From: Ashinkailepas kermadecensis
Lineage: Eukaryota > Arthropoda > Thecostraca > Neolepadidae
Reading direction: 5' to 3'
DNA: 64,000 nucleotides
Assembly: GCA_034440615.1 (NCBI GenBank)
Contig: JAOTOM010005147.1
Coordinates: 186,001-250,000, forward strand
Shown here: piece after piece, positions 12,281 to 25,000 of the stretch
Layout of the letters: every line of letters begins with the position of its first letter
Position numbering within the stretch: the first letter of the stretch is position 1
Position numbers and translations under genes: made by a program
The notes under the pieces: model-generated
Database searches by the model: none
The model's input: the letters and a program-made list of their open reading frames with translations, nothing else
What the model was told of the DNA's origin: nothing

Positions 12281-12605
12281 GGCGGGTGCCTCTGTCGCTG
12301 CGACAGCCGCCGGCTGGGGGTGGCAGGATGCGCTGGCAGCGGGCAGAGCCGCCGGACTTCCAGTCGGCTTGGGGCGGGGCGAGGCGGGGCGGCCACGTCA
12401 GCGCACGTGGTCGGGCCGGCCGGCCGGCCGGCGCACCTCCTGCAACGGCGCCGACGCGGCCGGCGGGGCGGCGGACGTGTCGGTCACGTGCGGCGGATGA
12501 TGTCAGCGTTGCCTGCTGGCAGCGGGCCGGGCCGGGTCGGGTCGCACCTGGCCCGCTGCAGCAGCGCCGGCGGCAGTCGGCTGCCCCCACTTCGTGCGAC
12601 ATCCG
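12281..12605. promoter_or_regulatory. CpG-rich patch with two CACGTG E-boxes, possible regulatory region
   Basis: A sharply GC- and CpG-rich segment with two perfect CACGTG hexamers (12404-12409 and 12485-12490). It runs directly into a long CT tract, the sort of sequence that can bind GAGA-type factors. It lies about 3.5 kb upstream of the giant exon, so an internal promoter for a shorter isoform is conceivable. No TATA box or initiator could be fixed. The regulatory call is inference only. Confidence 0.2.
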
Positions 12606-12612
12606 CTCTCTG

Positions 12613-13112
<500 letters not shown>

Positions 13113-16028
13113 CCTCTGTACGGACATCCCCAGGCTGCCCAACCAGTAACACGGTTAGTGAGTAGTGATAGCACTCTCCCTCTGGAACAACACACTCCCT
13201 CCTAACGTGAGCGACGTGACGTGGCAGAACAATTTCGGTCCAGTGGTATGCCCAATACGAGATTCTCCTCGAAGCTCCTCGTGCGCCCAGGTGTGCTAAG
13301 GGTGCGAACCAATTCAGAGGCTTTATCGGCTGTCCAATGAAACGTGCTTTAGGGAATATACCATGAGTCGGCTGCACGCACCTCGGAACATGACTGAAGC
13401 CCGGAGCGCGACATTGACAATGCCGTCGGTGCGGACACATGATAAGTGTCTTGGTAGCATCCGCTGGCGATTGATATGAGAGGATGCGGTCGGTTAGTCT
13501 GACGTCATTCCAAACCTTCCAGCGGATAGCATCACAGTGAAACCCGTGCGTCCCATTGAGACTTGACCTAAACCGACTCCCGTCGGAATACCGGCGCCGC
13601 ACGGGTCCAAATAGAGGCGGCGTCTGCAAATGCATATCAGAGGCGTTGGAGTTTCTTGATGCTGGCAATCTGCTCGGCAAACATCGTCTCCTATCAGCGC
13701 GACAATCTCCGATCATTGAGCGTCGACCGCTGCCGTGGAGCCCGACCAGCCGGCCCTGCCCTGCCGAAGACGTCTGGGTCTGTGTGACGGACCGCCGCCG
13801 GCGCCGCTCCGTCATGGGCTCCAATCAATACTGCAGCACCGCCTCGGCTGCCGGCCGCCGTCTGCCGTCCCCCCCCCCCCCCACTCCTCCGGCGTCGGCG
13901 AGTGACCGTGACCTTCACCTTGGACGGCATCTGCGCGGCGTCTGCGGATGCGGAGCGTGGAACCGCGCGGACGGCTGGATCGAGGCCGTTGGGTGTCACG
14001 CGGTGTAAAGCACACACCGTTCGGAACGTCAGTTGCTAACTATTTATAGGCGGCAAATGCATAAGATTTTGGGACCGCAGACCGGGACCGGCCAGTCTGA
14101 TGAGACTAATCCGGATTGAGGCCCGGTCAAAGAATGTTGGGCTTTAGGGCGCATCGACCATGTTGATCATATAGCCCCGGTCAAACAAGCTGAAGCCCGG
14201 TCACAAGACCAGTTACTTATGTATGTAATCGAGTAGGACATCAGAAGGCAGCTGATTTTATGTCGGTTTATTTTCGACCATTGAAAATTAAGTCGGCAAT
14301 GTAGAACACCTGATAAACAATTTAAAGGAATACAATGTGATAATTTGGGACACAAATTCTGGAATTTAATGCAAAACTGACAGGGTTGAACCTTCATGGA
14401 AGTTATGCAAGATGATATAAAATGTAGCACGTTCGATTTTCGTTTAGTTAAGAACATTGGAAATTGTCAGCACATCACACCATTTGTATGACGAGTTTTT
14501 ATTACAAGAAGTTGTGTGGCCAATTGCTACCATTTCACTTCATGGGCAAAGTGACAGGGTGAAATGATTTGATAATAAAACGAACGGCACATAAAAGAGT
14601 GTATTTCAATGTTGTTAAAATTTGACCATTGGGGATTACTTGCACCTCCTCTAGAAACTAGAATATAGCATTAATCATAGCAAGCCTTCGCAAACCCACC
14701 ACCAGAGCGGCGCCACCGGTATTGTCCGCTCGTGACGCTTAACGTGCATGTCACGGGAGAGGACAGCTGGGTACGTGCTCAGACGTTAGGATTGGTGCGT
14801 CAGAAACTGAGGCATTTTGCAGGCGGAGCGATGGCCCGGCATTGTTTTCCTCATGAGCAAGGGTGCCACCAAGCACCAACCACCAACCACCAACCACCAA
14901 CCACCAACCGAGCATCCGCCCGGTTGGGGTTAGTTGATTTATAATTAACTTCGACGTGATCCCAGTTGAAGGCACTTGGGACATGATCACGTAACTCGCG
15001 TGACCCGAAGCCGCCATCATTATCTGCCCATCGAGCTGTCGCATCGCGTGTGAAAGTATGGCGAAATTCCACCGGTCGTTTTGGCACTACATGCGTTGAA
15101 GTGCCAAATGCACAGGCAGGCAGACATTTCACCAGCATCTTTACAAAACCGACCACCATGTATGAAATCCCAGATAAATATTTCGTGTAGAGCCTTGCGT
15201 TCGTTAACGTAAAGCCTTGCACCCAAAGCACTACGTTCGATTTTCAGCAACCGTTTTATTGCAGTGTTTGAAGTCATGCTATCTACATTTAAAATTGGAC
15301 CTCTCAAACCTAAGGTTTTCGCATTTATCAGAGTATCGGTAATTTAATTCCTCGCAGGATTTATTCGAACAAAATGCTTGCCGCGGATATTAGCCTCCCC
15401 GGTCAGCCGACTGTGAAGTGGTCAGGTCACGTCACGTGACCTGCGTGGCCCGATACAGGCTAGCCGTCGGTCATCGACATTGCTGGAGGAGATACTACGC
15501 TGACTTGTTAGATGTGGCATAAATCAAGCAGGATAGCTGTGTGAAACGGATCGTGGCGTACCGTCCGACCGGCGCTATTTCGACAAATTGGTCTCGACTT
15601 TCAACTTTCGACAACTTGTTCGTTAGTCCAAATGTATGATAGGTGCACAATATTCCTTACCGAAGCCCAATTTCGGCAAAGTGTTGAATTATTTTCGTAA
15701 TGTGTTGATATGGAATTGGTGCACTATGCAATAGTTACTTCACTCATACTGAAGTCCAATATACTGTGTCGAAGTGGTTTGTACTTGTTTCTGTAATATC
15801 TACTTTCCCCGGAAGTTAGTAGCGGTAAGGTTGAGTTGCCGCGAGTTGTCACGACAGTTCAGCTGTGCGAGACTCACCAGTTATGATATACGCCCATGCA
15901 TGCATGGACGTGGACAAAACATGAAGCTGCATGATGAGCCCCTTGTCCACGCTCGTCAAGTGGTCGTAAAGGCGTTCCATATTGAGTAGGTCATATTTGC
16001 GACTTACACTACACCCGTTTACCCTCAG
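13113..16028. other. Region upstream of the giant exon: unique DNA with scattered elements
   Basis: A second CpG-rich patch lies at 13720-14010. A minus-strand fragment of the CGCCCTAAAGCCC repeat tail lies at 14139-14161. A short CACCAAC repeat sits at about 14872-14910. A 9-bp perfect inverted repeat with AGGTCA half-sites lies at 15423-15443. No supported exon is visible. The 3' end reads into the acceptor of the giant exon, so this is intron if the exon is internal, or 5' flank if it is a first exon. Confidence 0.4.
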
Positions 16029-19000
16029 ATAATGGACAAGGGCCAGAAATCCGCGCCAAGGAAGTCCCGGCACCGGGCAGATGCGCGGACGGTGAGGGAG
16101 GAACGAGTCGACCGGCACGGTAACGTGGAGCACATACGCCGGCAAACCAGCTCGGAGATCGAGGAGGAGGTCGACGAGGACGGTACACCCGTGTTTGTGG
16201 AGCGCGTGCGCACGCAGGTGCAAAGTACCGGTCTGATCCGCTGCAGCAGTCGCGAGCCACAGGTGGAAACCAGCGAGCACCGTTCAGTGGATCCACTCGG
16301 CGTAGCTACAGTTTCACGCACCACGGTCACCATAACTTACGAAGATGCGGTAGATGACGCCGGTCGGCCGGTGGTGTTGCGCCGTACAGTGCGTCGTGTC
16401 TGCCACGAAACGGATGGTGCGCCACCACGGGTGACCGAGTCGGAGCACACCGAAACCCTGCCAGTCAGTGAACAGACGCAGCTGGAGGAGCTGCTCGTCG
16501 ACGAAGACTTCATACTCCCCGAGCCAAGCGTGCGGACTGAGGTAGACGAGAGCGTGGATGAGCAAGGCCGCCGAGTGGTCATCACCACCACAATCAACAC
16601 TACGTTCGAGCGGCAGGAGGACAAAGAAGGCCAGCAGGTGATCTTGGAACGTGTGCACCGTCGCCGCCAGAAATCTGTGTTCGTCGATGGTAAGATTGTT
16701 GAGCAGAGTGATCTCCCATCCCCTACGTCAGCGTCGTCTCTGCCTCCAATGCAATACATCTCTGAAGACTTCGAGCTTCCAGAGCCCAAGACAGAAACAC
16801 AGACAGAAGAGTATGAAGACGAAGAAGGTAGAAGGGTCGTAGTTGCAACGACCATTACAACAACGTATGAACAGACTGACGACGAACAGGGTAATACTGT
16901 GATCTTAGAGAAGGTACATCGGCGCGTGCAGCGAACAATTTACGTCGATGGAGAGATTGTTTCAGAATGTGTAGAAGAGCCGAATGCAGAACCAGGCGTG
17001 AAGGATTCTAGCATCGTGTATGTAGATGATGATTTTCAGATCCCTGAACCCTCTGAGATTACCGATGTACAGGAGTTTGTGGATGACGAAGGTAGACGTG
17101 TGGTTGTTAAAACTGTCACTAAGACTACATACGAGGAGACAGTGGATGAAGACCAAAACACTGTGATATTGGAAAAAGTGCAAAAGAGAATACAGCGCAC
17201 TGTTTACGTCAACGGTGAAGTTGTCGAGGATACAGTTAATGTGCCTGGTGATTTGGAAGAAGCAGTGGAGCTTCCAGAATCTACGGAACGAGAAGAAGTG
17301 GAAGAAAGTGAAGACGAACTCGGAAGGAGAGTAGTGATGCGGACTGTTTACACTACAACTTATGATCAGGACAAGGACGACGATGGCAATATTGTGATAT
17401 TGGAGAAGGTCCAGAAACGAGTATTTCGTACAGTGTTCGTTGATGGGAGGCAAGTTGAAGATGAGATGCTTCAGCCCTCTAAGAAGCAGTCTGTGGAATA
17501 TGTTCTGAATGTTCCGGATCCCAAAACTGAAGAACACATCGAATCCCACGTAGATGAAAATGGTAAAAGATTTACAGTCAAGGTCGTCACCTGCAAAACC
17601 TACGAAGAGGGCAAGGATGTCGATGGGACTCCAGTTATTTTGGAGAAAATCAACACCACACGATTTACGTACGGAGATGGAGACGAGAGTATGGAGGAGC
17701 TTCCAGGAGCAGTTGTGGGTCAGCAAGAGGCAGGTACAAATGACGACTTTCCATTGCCACAACCGCACACCACAGAAGAAGATAAAGAGTTCGTCGATGA
17801 GCAGGGTCGGACTGTCGTCGAAAGAACCACAACTACTGTGACTTACGAAAAGCAGAGTGACGAAGGTGGAAACATAATGATCATTGAGAGGGTGCATCGC
17901 CGCGTTATGCGTACTGTCTACGTTGACGGTCAGGTAGTGGAGGTTATCAAAGAACCTACACCGGAGCCGGATATATCCAAGATACAGAAAACTGAAGTAG
18001 GGACTTCACAAAAGGAAATACCCCGCAAGAAAACAATTGCTGAGGAATACAAGCTTCCTCCGACATTAGAATCTGAACACATTGTAGAGCACTTGGATTC
18101 AGATGGAAGGCGCGTAGTTGTGAGGACGATAACCACCACGGTCTACGAAGCAGCAACTACCGAGACGGGAGGCATTACTATGTACGAGAAAACTTATGTG
18201 CGCGTCATCAGAACCACTTACCTTGGAGATCAGGTGGTTGAAGTCGTCGAAGAGCCCCCTGCCGAACCGGTTGTCTCCAGGAAAACTGGCAGTGAGATCG
18301 ACGAGCTATTAAAACGGAAAGTCATAGACCACGAGGAACTTCCTGAGCCAAAGGTTGAAGAGGAGGTGAAGGAATCTGTTGATGGTGAAGGAAGACGAGT
18401 TGTAACCAGAACAGTGACGACTACAACGTATGAAAAAGAAACGAGGGAGGATGGTAGCTTGATTGTGTGCGAGAAAATTCGGCGTCGTGTCTATCGTACG
18501 ACATATGTTGGCGATGCTATTTTAGAAGAGATTGATGATGGAAGCACTCATTCTGGTATTCCCGGAGATGTGAAGCACTTAGTAGCTGGTGTGATTGAGG
18601 AGTTCCAGCTACCTATGCCCTCAGTCATTGAGGATATTGTCGAGCACTCTGAGCCAGATGGACGGCGAATAGTCGTGAGGACGATTACTACTACCACGTA
18701 CGAGATTGAAACAACTGGAGCTGGAGACACTGTTATCTATCAAAAAGTGTGTCGCCGGATCATTAGGACAACTTTCGTTGGAGACAAGGCAGTAGAAGTG
18801 GTTGAGCAGCCAACTACAGAACCCGAAGTCATTAAAAAGACAGTCAACGAAGTCAATGAGCTCTTAAGGCAAGGCGCCACGCGTGACGTTGACCTTCCAA
18901 AGCCAAAAGTTGAAGAACACTTGCAAGAGTATGTAGATGACCAGGGTAGACGAGTCGTAACAAAAACGGTGGTGAGTACAACGTATGAGAGAGTCATGGC

Positions 19001-22000
19001 TGCGGATGGTAGTTGTTCCATCCTAGAGAACGTTCAGCGGCGTGTACATCGCACAATATATGCTGGAGATGATGTCATAGAAGAGGTTGAAGACCAGCCT
19101 ATTCCGGCTCTCACTGAAGATGTGAAACGAACTACACGTGTTTTGAGTCAAGAACTCGTTATTCCCGCTCCGTCAACGGTAGAGCATGTTGCTGAAAGCA
19201 TAGAACCAGATGGACGGCGCGTAGTCATACGGACAATTACCACTACCACGTATCAGGTGCAGACCATTGATGCAGGAGACATCGTAATTACCGAGAAGGT
19301 TTGTCGTCGCATCATTCGGACAGTTTATTTCGGTGACCAGGTTATCCAGGAGGTAGAAGAATCACCAACTGAGCCAACAGTCACAAAGAGAACTGTTCAG
19401 GAAATTAAAGACATTATGAATAAGGAGGTCCCAACAAATGCCGTGACTAAAGATATCGCACCAGAAAATAGCAAGCTTCAACCAATAGCTGAACAATCTC
19501 AGGATATTGCATTGCCAGAGCCCACCGTGGAAGAAACGACAGAGGAAATTACTGACGGAGGTGGCAGACGTGTTGTTGTTCATACAACTATCACAACGAC
19601 GTACGACAAACGCGAGCTCGGTGGTGTGGTGACCATTGTCGAACACATTCAAAAGCGCGTGCGGAAGACGATTTACGTCGATGGCGAGCTTGTAGATGTT
19701 ATTGAAGATGTGGTCGGAAGTGCTGACGAGTCATCTTCTGCCGATGACGCACCCTCGCTTATTGAATGGAACGAAGATTCCGACACCACCGCCGACACCC
19801 TCAACAGTGAACCGGTGACGCCAGTGAAAGTTCCAACCCTGCAACAGATCGTTGAAGCCGATCCAAAGGTGTCCTCACAGCCAGTTGCAGCGCCGGCTAC
19901 CATCGGTGCCAAAGTGGAACCGCCCCAAAAGCTGCCCGAGGAGGACCGTGTAATCGTGCATAAGCTTGAGGAGTTTATTCGCTACATGCCTGCGTTATCT
20001 GGGAAGCTGGTGGAGGAACCCCAGGTAGACGAAGAGGTGATGGAAACCGTAGAGAATGGGTGTCAAGTCACAAACAAAACAATCACAATTACCGTCATCG
20101 AAGAACGAATTGACACGTTCGGAGTAAGACACATGGTAAAACGAACGGTGAGGCACATTGTGAAGACAACACACTCTGGTGGCGAGGAATTCGTAGAAGA
20201 ACACACTGAGCCAGAAGTTGTTGAAGAGTTGTCTGGTGAAATTCCAAGTGCAAAAGATCAGGAACCTTTGAAGCCACTTGCAGAGGTGGAACGTTTGCAT
20301 AGAAAAGCAACACAGGATGAGGTACTTGATACGTCCATAGAAATTGCTGAAGAGGCTTTCGAAGATCCCCTTGTTCATCCTGTCATCCTACCTACCATGC
20401 AGGCTGCATCAATCAGACCTCTGGAAGAGCAAATAACTGAGAAGTACGGGTTGCAGGGACGGCAGAGGACCGAGAAAAGATTCCATGATGTCCCAGAAAA
20501 CCTGAATTATGTGGAATTGCCACAGAAGAAGCCAAAGCTGTCGGAAAAAGCAAGCTCCCCTGTTGGCGACACGTCAACAGCAGGCTTCGTGCCGACCTCC
20601 GGAAAGCCACTTTCTGAAGATGAAGTGATTCAAGAAGTGCTTCGGGATACTCCTGGTAAACTCAAAGACAGGCCAACTGTTGAAACGAAAGTGGAACAAT
20701 CAACTGACAGTGAGGGAAGGACGATTGTGCTCAAGCGAATGTACATTACAATTGTGGAAGAACTTGTGGATACAATGGGCATAGTTACTGAACACCGAAA
20801 GGTGATCAAGATCGTTCAGAAGACTACCATTGCGCGAGATGGTACAATTGTGGTAGAGCGTGTTGCAGGTGACTATATGGAACCGCATGAGTATGTGGAG
20901 AACGAACAAACATTGACACAGTCTGTCGAACCATGCTTCATCCCCAAGGATTGCATCGCAGCTCTTGCATGCCAAACTCTCTGGTATGAAAAGCCAACAT
21001 TCGACGCTGCAGAAGAGTTACACTACACAAAGCTAAGTCGCCAATCAGACCAAGCCTTGGCTGAGTCTGCAAGTCCCAAAACTACCGAAAGCGCTCTACC
21101 TAGCAAGAATGAACGATCAAGGGAATTAGCTGATGACCCGCCTGGGACAACTCAATCTCATGGACTGCCTGGTCATCCTCCGTGTGGTTCCACTTGGCTC
21201 AACACCTTTGAAATGTCCACCGCTGAAAGGCTGTACCACGAAGAAAAAAGAAACGAGCAAAATCCATCAAATATAGACTTGAAGGCCAAGGATGTGGTGG
21301 CGACGTCCGTGACTACATCAGATGTCGCACAGCCAAGCGTTGAAGACAAGCAGACAACAGTGATTCATATCATTCCTACAGAAGACATATGGATTGATGT
21401 GTATCGGCTTAGGAATGCTGAGCGGGAATTCCACGAACGCCTGGCATGCAAAGAGGATATAAAACACATGGATGATGAACCGGATGGTGAGGTATTGAAA
21501 TATCATGAGAAGGAGATTGTGGAGAGGGCCGTTTCTCCAGGGATGTCACCGAAGTGGGCCCCTGAGTTGCATGCCCATGATACTGTATTGGAACTGGAAC
21601 AAAAAACATCCGACGATATGCGCATTATCATGGAGAAGCATTTCCAACAGCCCACGCTCCTGATGGCGCCGCCATCGGGTGTACTGCACAAGGAATCCGC
21701 TTGTGAAATGTCAGCAGTGTGGCCAGAAGAAGATAGGAAAGAGAATTCACACCAAGCCGTCGCCATTCAACAGCCTGTGCTTGATCAGATGCTCCATGCC
21801 ACAGTCATTGAACATGAGCACAGTGACCTGCCTTTGAGCGATGAACTAGTTCCTTCAGCAATCAAAGATCAACATGAACTTCATGAGGATGCCAGTCTCG
21901 ATGTGCCAGAAGGGTCTCCAACAGATGAAACGTATCTAGGCTTGGTGCTTGGGAGACTCATTGAACAGCCAGCAGAGCGGATCTGCGGTTCTCCCGAGAG

Positions 22001-25000
22001 AAGGCGTGAAATGGAGATGCTAGAGGATGTTATTGACTGGCCTCAACCTGAGAAACGTACTGTGACGTCCGTCCAAGCCGTACATGCCGATTTGTCACCA
22101 ACAGAGATGATGGCTCACCATCCAATTGATGCCACCCCAGCAGCAGACTTGCCCACGCTTGAAGAACTCGCCATGCACAAACCCATGGAAGGCCACGGGG
22201 CTGATCCTGAGCGGATTCTTGAGCTTCCGGATTTAGAACAGTACCCCAAGGATCAAACGGATCTAAGCCTGGTCCTTGAAAGGCTGATTGAACAACCGTT
22301 AGAAATAGTTCACGATACTTTTGAAAAGACAATTGAAAGCCCTGTAGTCCAGGATACCGTTCATTGGCCTCATATCGAGAAACGCCCAGTGACTATTCAT
22401 GAAGAGATCCAGGTGGATATGTCACCAACTGAGATGATGGCACGTCAACCCACAGACTTAAATGGACAGGCCCGAGGTGAGCTACCTGAGCTGAGTGAAC
22501 TGCTAGTGGATAATACTGCTAACCCTTCCACTGAGACCCATGCTATTGACATCACAGTCAGTCCTGCTCGAAGTGAAGTTCTTCTGATATCTTCTGCCGT
22601 GCCCATCGAAGAAATCGTATGCCTGGAAGCGGCACCAGGGGAATATCCGCAGCATGTAAAAGAAAAAGAGGCCAAAGGGAATGATCGACGTTCAGAAACC
22701 AGCATCTCCCTTCCAGATGACAAAAAAGCACCAAGAGAAAGGGAAATATCATTAGACAAAGTTGAACGTAGTGCCATCGACACGATATATGACAAGGGAC
22801 CAACAGATGAGCATATCCTTTGTAGAACACAGCCAGACAGCATTGATATATCAGTGGATGCACCAGTCCAAGGGCACGTACATGCACCTGTTGCACTGAA
22901 AGAGCCTGACGTCACAGAAAAGGCGTCCCAAAACCAAAACAGAGTTGAAAAACCAGTTATCGACACAGAAAGTAATACTGTGACCACAGATAATGAAATT
23001 GATGATTCCGACATCGTTGCAAATGCCCTATTGGAGGTGACTGGCGTGGTGGTGGAGAAACCAAAAGTTGAAATATATGTGGATGAGGTCATTGATGAGT
23101 GTGGACGAAGGGTAACCATACGACATGTTTTCATCACTATTCGTGAGGAAATCATCGACGAGTTCGGCTCCCGGACCATTGTTAGCCGCGTCATAAAAAA
23201 GCAGAAGCGTACCATGCAGTTAGATGAGCAAGAAGTTGTGGAGGTAACGGACATCCCAGAATGCCAGGAGCATTTGTCAAAGCCCCACAACAGAGTGTTC
23301 GAAAGCGCACTGGAAGATACGGTGATTCAGGGGAGACCACATGTCACTGATGACGAAATTGCATCGCCGTGTCCTATCAGGGATCCAATAATACTTCTTG
23401 ACGATGCAGAATTAATCGCCCGGCTTCAACCTGAGCCAAAAGGATGTGTTATCCAGCAACCCATCGTTGAGCGAGACGTCAAGGAGACTGTGGATCACCT
23501 TGGCCATAAAGTCACTATTGTGCGAGTCTATATCACTATCTACGAAGAGGTCTCATCGGAGTCTGGACAAAAAATTGTGCACAAGAGGCGAATAGCCAAG
23601 ACACAGAAGATCACTGATGTCGATGGAAATCTGGTGGTAGAAAACATCGATGATCCCTTCGAGGCCAGAACACCGGCAGCGGTTGAACTCTTTGAAACTC
23701 CTCAGGCGAAGTTGAATGAATCTGCTGAAGTCAAGCCTCAGTTACCTTCCTTAGCTGATCAAGACACAGAAGAGGTTCTGGCATCGATTATTCCGCAGAC
23801 AGCTACCATCATAGGAACGCCCACTGTAGAAAAGTTTGACAAGGAATTTGTCGATGCAGATGGAAGGAAAATAAGAATTGTCCAGGTATATGTAACTGTT
23901 ACTGAGGAAGTTGTGGTTGAAAGTGGTGCAAAAAAATTGGTACGGAAAAAGTTTACTAAGACAGAGAAAACCACGAACGTGAACGGGGTGCCCGTGACTG
24001 AAGTGATGGATGCACCAGTCGTCACCGAGCTGGTGGAAGAGAAAGCAGTTTCGGCAGAGTCATCGGAAGCAGATACAATCTCGCCAGCGCAATTAGCTAA
24101 TGAGGCGACCATGAACATTCCGAGTACCGCAGTGAGCGTCACCGAGAAAACCGCAGATAGGGAGCTTCCAGTTCATTCAGAACACACCGTGCAGGAAGCG
24201 GCTGCAGTTTCGGACACTACACAGAAAGAGAGACGTTCACGAAAGAAACACAAGAAGAAACCGATAGAGCACCAAGACGTAGTGTCGTCTACTGACCTAG
24301 ATCCCAAAAAAGTGGAAGCGGAGCTGGTTCAACTACTTATGACCCCATCCAAAGATAGTAAAAAGCGCAAACCGTGCAAGAGAAGTCGAAAGAAAAACAA
24401 TGAATCCAGCAAAGCTCTGGATTCGGCTGAATCATCCGACGAGAAGCTAAAATCCTCGGAAATCAGCGATACTTCGAAATTACATGACCACGATCTCATT
24501 GTCGAAGTTACATCTCGGGAGTACGGACATGCCGTTATTGTAACACACTTTGACGACGTCCAAAATGACAAGGAATCAGACCATGAAACCTACTTTAAGG
24601 ACAGTCCGCCACCAATCCTTGATTCTGCCATTGCAGGAAATGATCAAAGTGCTCCCAAAAAGAAAAGGCAGCGAAAAAAGAGGAGAGGCAAACCGAAGAG
24701 TACCGAGTTGGATCAGCAGGTGGTAGCGGTAGTTCAAGAGCCGGTTGGTTCCGAAAAAGGATCACCAGAGCTGTCTGATCCTGATCTGCAGCCTGATGAT
24801 CATGATTCAACAGCATCCTCAGGCGGGACAAATGACGATTCAGCAACTCTACACGTAGAGAAGAGGCGTACACGACGCAGAAGTCGGCGCCGTAGTAAGT
24901 CCGGCACTCGACCAGTGGAGGACCATGAACTTGATGAGATGGTTCGTATGATTGAGGATCCAAATGTGCACCCAGATATGTCGGCAGAAGTCGAGTCAGA

